A stretch of 44,552 nucleotides of DNA, taken from the NCBI GenBank assembly GCA_001800285.1, contig MGVC01000084.1, forward strand, positions 1-44,552. The letters run 5' to 3'. The notes under the pieces are model-generated. The model saw nothing but the letters and a program-made list of their open reading frames with translations, was not told the DNA's origin and searched no databases. Shown here one piece after another: positions 42,630-44,552 of the stretch (position 1 is its first letter; every line of letters starts with the position of its first letter). This stretch comes from Elusimicrobia bacterium RIFOXYA2_FULL_39_19 (GTDB lineage Bacteria > Elusimicrobiota > Endomicrobiia > CG1-02-37-114 > XYA2-FULL-39-19). The position numbers and the translations under genes are program-made.

Positions 42630-44139
42630 AGAAACGATGGGGTATAAAAGGCTTATGATTGAGACTTATAATCAAAATAATATAATGTTTAATATTGAAC
42701 ACAAAAACACGCTAACCGGTGTGATAGTTTCTTCGTTTGGGTACACTTATGATAAGGTGGGCTACAAAACCAACACAGTTGACGGTTACGGCAAAACGGA
42801 CTATATTTATGATAACCTTTATGAGCTTACAAGGGTTACATTTCCAGAAAAAACCTTCCAGGAGTATTATTATGACCCTGTAGGTAACAGGACAAAATTT
42901 GTTGATGAACAGGGAGTTATAAATTATCAGTATAACAGCGCAAACGAGCTGACCGAATATATGGTTAACAGAAACAGTACACAGGACAATCAGGGCGGGG
43001 TGTATGACCCCGGGTTTGTTACGTTTTCTACAGGCGCGGTGATTAATTTAAAGACAGGCATAAGCGCAGTAACCCCAAAAAATGTAACTGTTGATTATGA
43101 GCATGACGGAAACGGCAGTCAGGCGCTCAAGACTGTGAGTAATGAAGGGTCAATAGTGAATAAAGAATATAATTACCAATACGATTATGAGAACAGGCTT
43201 GTGAAAGTAATTTTCCCTGACAATAGTTATGAAAAGTATTTGTATGCGCCTAATGGAAAAAGGGTTGCGGTCCAAAAGTGGAGAGCCAGCGCAAATGAAC
43301 CCGAAGAAACTACATATTTTGTGTATGACGCGCTTCAGTGCAATAATGTGTATGAATTCAGCGCAACTACAACGACAGTTAATCGGTATGTTTATTTATG
43401 GCCCGGCAATGAAATGCTTTCAAAGGTTGTTACTACTTCCGACTTACCACTTATGACTTACGGTTTTTATTACCATTATGATAGTCTTGGAAGTGTAAGT
43501 GCAATTACAGATAGCAGCGGCGTAGTAACCAACACATACAGATACGACCCATTCGGTAATGTAATGAACAGCACAGGGAAAAACGGCAGATATTCCTTTG
43601 TGGGTGCCTTTGGTGTGGAGAACGATGGAATGAGCGGGCTGTCTCACATGGGCGCCCGCTATTACGACCCAACAATAGGAAGGTTTATTCAGAGAGATTC
43701 TGTAAGAGGGTTTATTGATGATCCTTTGACACTAAACAGATATATTTATTGTGGAAATAACCCGATAAACTTTATTGACCCGAAAGGATTATTTTTCAAA
43801 GAATTATGGCAGGGAATAAAGGATGTTACTGGATGGACTAAAATTGAGCAAAAAATCCAAAGAACAGAAAAAAGAGCAGCTGAATTATCTAAGGAATCAG
43901 AAAAAATATTCTCTAGTGAACAAGACGACGCAAAACATATTTGGGTATCAAAGAAATTAACAATAGAAGAAGGGCCTGTAATAACTTTATTGGGTGGATT
44001 GTATAAAGAATTTAAAGATGCTACTGATGGTAATAAGTATACACATCCAGAACTTAAAGATATTATTAATGATTTAGAAGGTATAAGACAAGGGAAGCTG
44101 TATTTAGAGGAACAGAATAAATGCAAATCTCAAAAGTAA
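42619..44139 (+). CDS. Orphan RHS core cassette with toxin-like tip (cassette 5)
   Basis: A 506-residue frame. RHS homology starts near 42667 (YNQNNIMFNIEHKNTLTG) and runs to DPKG at about residue 387, with the same core motifs as the full-length gene (ARYYDPTIGRFIQRDSVRGF, NRYIYCGNNPINFIDPKG). The 119-residue tip is charged and helical: LFFKELWQGIKDVTGWTKIE, SSEQDDAKHIWVSKKLTIEE, NDLEGIRQGKLYLEEQ. The pattern DDAKH...W...G...E...D...NDLEGIRQG faintly recalls DUF6973-type toxin domains ([ND]AxRHxxW ... NNxxG); this is a weak, by-eye resemblance. ATG 42619 is only a nominal start; 42685 is an alternative. It overlaps the next gene by 19 bp. Confidence 0.75.
   Translation: MVNEETMGYKRLMIETYNQNNIMFNIEHKNTLTGVIVSSFGYTYDKVGYKTNTVDGYGKTDYIYDNLYELTRVTFPEKTFQEYYYDPVGNRTKFVDEQGVINYQYNSANELTEYMVNRNSTQDNQGGVYDPGFVTFSTGAVINLKTGISAVTPKNVTVDYEHDGNGSQALKTVSNEGSIVNKEYNYQYDYENRLVKVIFPDNSYEKYLYAPNGKRVAVQKWRASANEPEETTYFVYDALQCNNVYEFSATTTTVNRYVYLWPGNEMLSKVVTTSDLPLMTYGFYYHYDSLGSVSAITDSSGVVTNTYRYDPFGNVMNSTGKNGRYSFVGAFGVENDGMSGLSHMGARYYDPTIGRFIQRDSVRGFIDDPLTLNRYIYCGNNPINFIDPKGLFFKELWQGIKDVTGWTKIEQKIQRTEKRAAELSKESEKIFSSEQDDAKHIWVSKKLTIEEGPVITLLGGLYKEFKDATDGNKYTHPELKDIINDLEGIRQGKLYLEEQNKCKSQK
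42667..43790 (+). repeat. RHS core repeat block, third copy
   Basis: Homologous to about 38766-39886. Runs such as 43390-43470 are essentially identical to the other two copies. Confidence 0.85.
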
Positions 44140-44552
44140 TATCATCAATCATAATTCGTACAATTATAATGGTATTTATTTTTTTAATGCCATTGACCGT
44201 AATTATAATAACAGACCAATTTACAAGCTATTTAATTGAAACATTATATTTTCCCGATTGGTTTTCTAATAGATATTTTGTTTTTTTTGATTATTTAGTT
44301 CTTAGCATAGTTGTACTATCTGTTAATATTAAATTAAGAGGTAAAAGAATCAAAAAGATTGTTCTTTGGAGCGGTGTTTTTATTTTGTTCATAAATAATT
44401 ATATTGGTGAACAAGTTTTTAAGTCCTGGAAAGAGGAAGAAAGAAAGTATATTTCAGGAATAGAAATTGGGATAACTGAAGAAAAAGTTGTTGAAAAGTT
44501 AGGAAACCCTTTTAGGATGTATTATTCTTCGTCAGCCCCTGTTGATTATTAT
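44121..44552 (+). CDS. Membrane-anchored protein with BamE/SmpA-like motif, candidate immunity protein for cassette 5 (runs off the window)
   Basis: At least 144 residues; the gene continues past the window edge. It has three hydrophobic segments (IIMVFIFLMPLTVIIIT, YFVFFDYLVLSIVVLSVNIK, KIVLWSGVFILFINNYI). A soluble part with GIEIGITEEKVVEKLGNPFR follows, the G[MI]T..EV...LG.P pattern of the SmpA/OmlA (BamE-like) fold. AGAGG upstream lies within the RHS tip, and the ATG overlaps that tip by 19 bp, so expression is probably coupled. Role as immunity protein is inferred from position. Confidence 0.62.
   Translation, partial: MQISKVISSIIIRTIIMVFIFLMPLTVIIITDQFTSYLIETLYFPDWFSNRYFVFFDYLVLSIVVLSVNIKLRGKRIKKIVLWSGVFILFINNYIGEQVFKSWKEEERKYISGIEIGITEEKVVEKLGNPFRMYYSSSAPVDYY

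Overview
The window is a contiguous stretch of bacterial chromosome of low to moderate GC. The organism looks Gram-negative and flagellated: there are MotA, MotB and FlbD genes, a lipocalin, an outer-membrane-barrel-like domain fused to SppA, and secreted proteins ending in FlgD-Ig/T9SS-like C-terminal modules. These modules, a PorV-like gene remnant, an archaeal-type phosphoglycerate mutase, a B12-dependent ribonucleotide reductase, huge YD-repeat proteins and many intergenic palindromes suggest an uncultivated lineage near Elusimicrobiota, Omnitrophota or Firestonebacteria. That placement is inference only; no rRNA gene or marker set is present.

Layout. (1) 1-6.3 kb: an IS3-family element at the left edge, then three broken RHS (YD-repeat) cassettes. 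Two have complete C-terminal tips, each followed by an overlapping small exported gene that could encode immunity. The third core stops before its tip and is followed by an HtrA-like protease. (2) 6.3-12.2 kb: two large surface or secreted proteins, one with an internal duplication of about 1.18 kb, then a structured intergenic patch and a fragment of a PorV/UPF0164-like gene. (3) 12.2-23.4 kb: a GT39/ArnT-like glycosyltransferase on the minus strand, then on the plus strand flbD-motA-motB, apgM, a RACo-like [2Fe-2S]/ASKHA protein, sppA, a Nif3-family gene, a lipocalin and a methyltransferase. (4) 23.4-24.3 kb: tRNA-Gly(GCC) with its promoter, followed by about 700 bp of non-coding DNA packed with hairpins, a duplicated tRNA 3' end and a MITE-like element. 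(5) 24.3-32.9 kb: queE, then a nucleotide-metabolism cluster nrdR-nrdJ-dcd-guaB3-guaA-purC, with tandem NrdR boxes over the nrdR promoter. (6) 33-44.5 kb: a two-gene surface operon (a tail-fibre-like protein plus a 1958-residue RHS protein), followed by two orphan RHS C-terminal cassettes, each with its own small membrane protein.

How it fits together. The two RHS regions read as one polymorphic-toxin system: a full-length delivery protein, alternative C-terminal tips stored on short pieces of the conserved core, and a small gene overlapping or just after each tip. The candidate immunity proteins are predicted to be exported or membrane proteins: a lipoprotein, a signal-peptide protein, and polytopic or N-terminally anchored membrane proteins. 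That would suit toxins acting at the envelope; one tip carries an L,D-transpeptidase-like H...GTEGCIGI motif and another is strongly hydrophobic. A second notable signal is a family of non-coding hairpins (18.56, 23.72 and 23.87 kb) whose stems change sequence by paired substitutions that preserve pairing.
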